From contig JBCBIY010000010.1 in the NCBI GenBank assembly GCA_038523925.1, positions 47,811-111,810 on the forward strand: a stretch of 64,000 nt of DNA, read 5' to 3'. The notes below the pieces were generated by a model, which had not been told where the DNA came from, did no database searches, and saw only the letters and a list, made by a program, of their open reading frames with translations. This DNA comes from JBCBWG01 sp038523925. Its GTDB lineage: Bacteria > Pseudomonadota > Alphaproteobacteria > Rhizobiales > Hyphomicrobiaceae. Each line of letters begins with the position of its first letter. The stretch's first letter is position 1. Of this stretch, positions 63,623 to 64,000 are shown one piece after another. The translations under genes were made by a program, and so were the position numbers.

Positions 63623-64000
<378 letters not shown>

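Overview
The window is a high-GC, densely packed chromosomal segment from an alphaproteobacterium, most likely of the order Hyphomicrobiales (Rhizobiales). This rests on a 16S rRNA gene 5' end at the right edge with an alphaproteobacterial sequence, and on family markers such as DUF2093, DUF4170, the plant/alphaproteobacterial type of glutamate-cysteine ligase, short HisG with HisZ, and DUF1127. I saw no transposase, integrase, tRNA gene, CRISPR array or prophage. Most of the segment is core genome.

Layout. (1) 1-5919: a truncated 23S pseudouridine synthase diverges from tadA. Next come a minus-strand run of purD, a haloacetate dehalogenase and a patatin-like lipase, then xseA and DUF2093. 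(2) 5905-12063: lipid A/LPS genes, namely lpxK, a DUF374 acyltransferase fused to the Kdo transferase WaaA, a divergent CX5R phosphatase, an MsbA-type flippase and DUF4170. (3) 12170-15878: ubiA, rsmE, gshA and a small cysteine-patterned membrane protein. (4) 15908-24257: lactate utilisation lutABC, a LysR regulator, and a divergent GlcDEF-like oxidase whose GlcD member has lost its C-terminal signature motifs. (5) 24418-28894: hisS, hisZ, hisG, folP. (6) 28902-31302: a minus-strand set of a ParA-like ATPase, an unknown protein and a PilZ protein. (7) 31601-36038: glmM, two outer-membrane barrels, ruvC, and a pair of 89-bp direct repeats.

(8) 36050-43813: envelope genes, namely an SGNH hydrolase, two MltB-type transglycosylases, galE, galU and a large outer-membrane barrel. 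(9) 43913-50091: an MFS permease, aminopeptidase P, DUF1127, prmA and a DUF3754 protein. (10) 50476-56353: a membrane-anchored beta-solenoid protein, a membrane-spanning J-domain protein, a deacetylase and a DUF2848 protein. (11) 56372-60771: a TRAP operon (dctP, fused dctQM, and a 41-residue membrane peptide) behind an HpcH/HpaI aldolase. (12) 60989-64000: an M23 endopeptidase, then an rrn promoter, boxA leader and the start of 16S rRNA.

How the genes work together. Envelope building dominates: lipid A maturation and export (lpxK, waaA, msbA), amino-sugar and nucleotide-sugar supply (glmM, galE, galU), and peptidoglycan remodelling (two MltB-type enzymes, M23, SGNH). A second theme is oxidation of 2-hydroxy and organic acids: lutABC, the glc-like genes, TRAP uptake with an aldolase, and the dehalogenase, whose product from haloacetates would be glycolate, a possible but unproven substrate for the glc-like genes. 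No single obviously novel defence or mobile system is visible. The most interesting leads are the ParA/unknown/PilZ set, the solenoid and J-domain pair, the DUF374-WaaA fusion, the degenerate GlcD, the tandem 89-bp repeat, and two small proteins.
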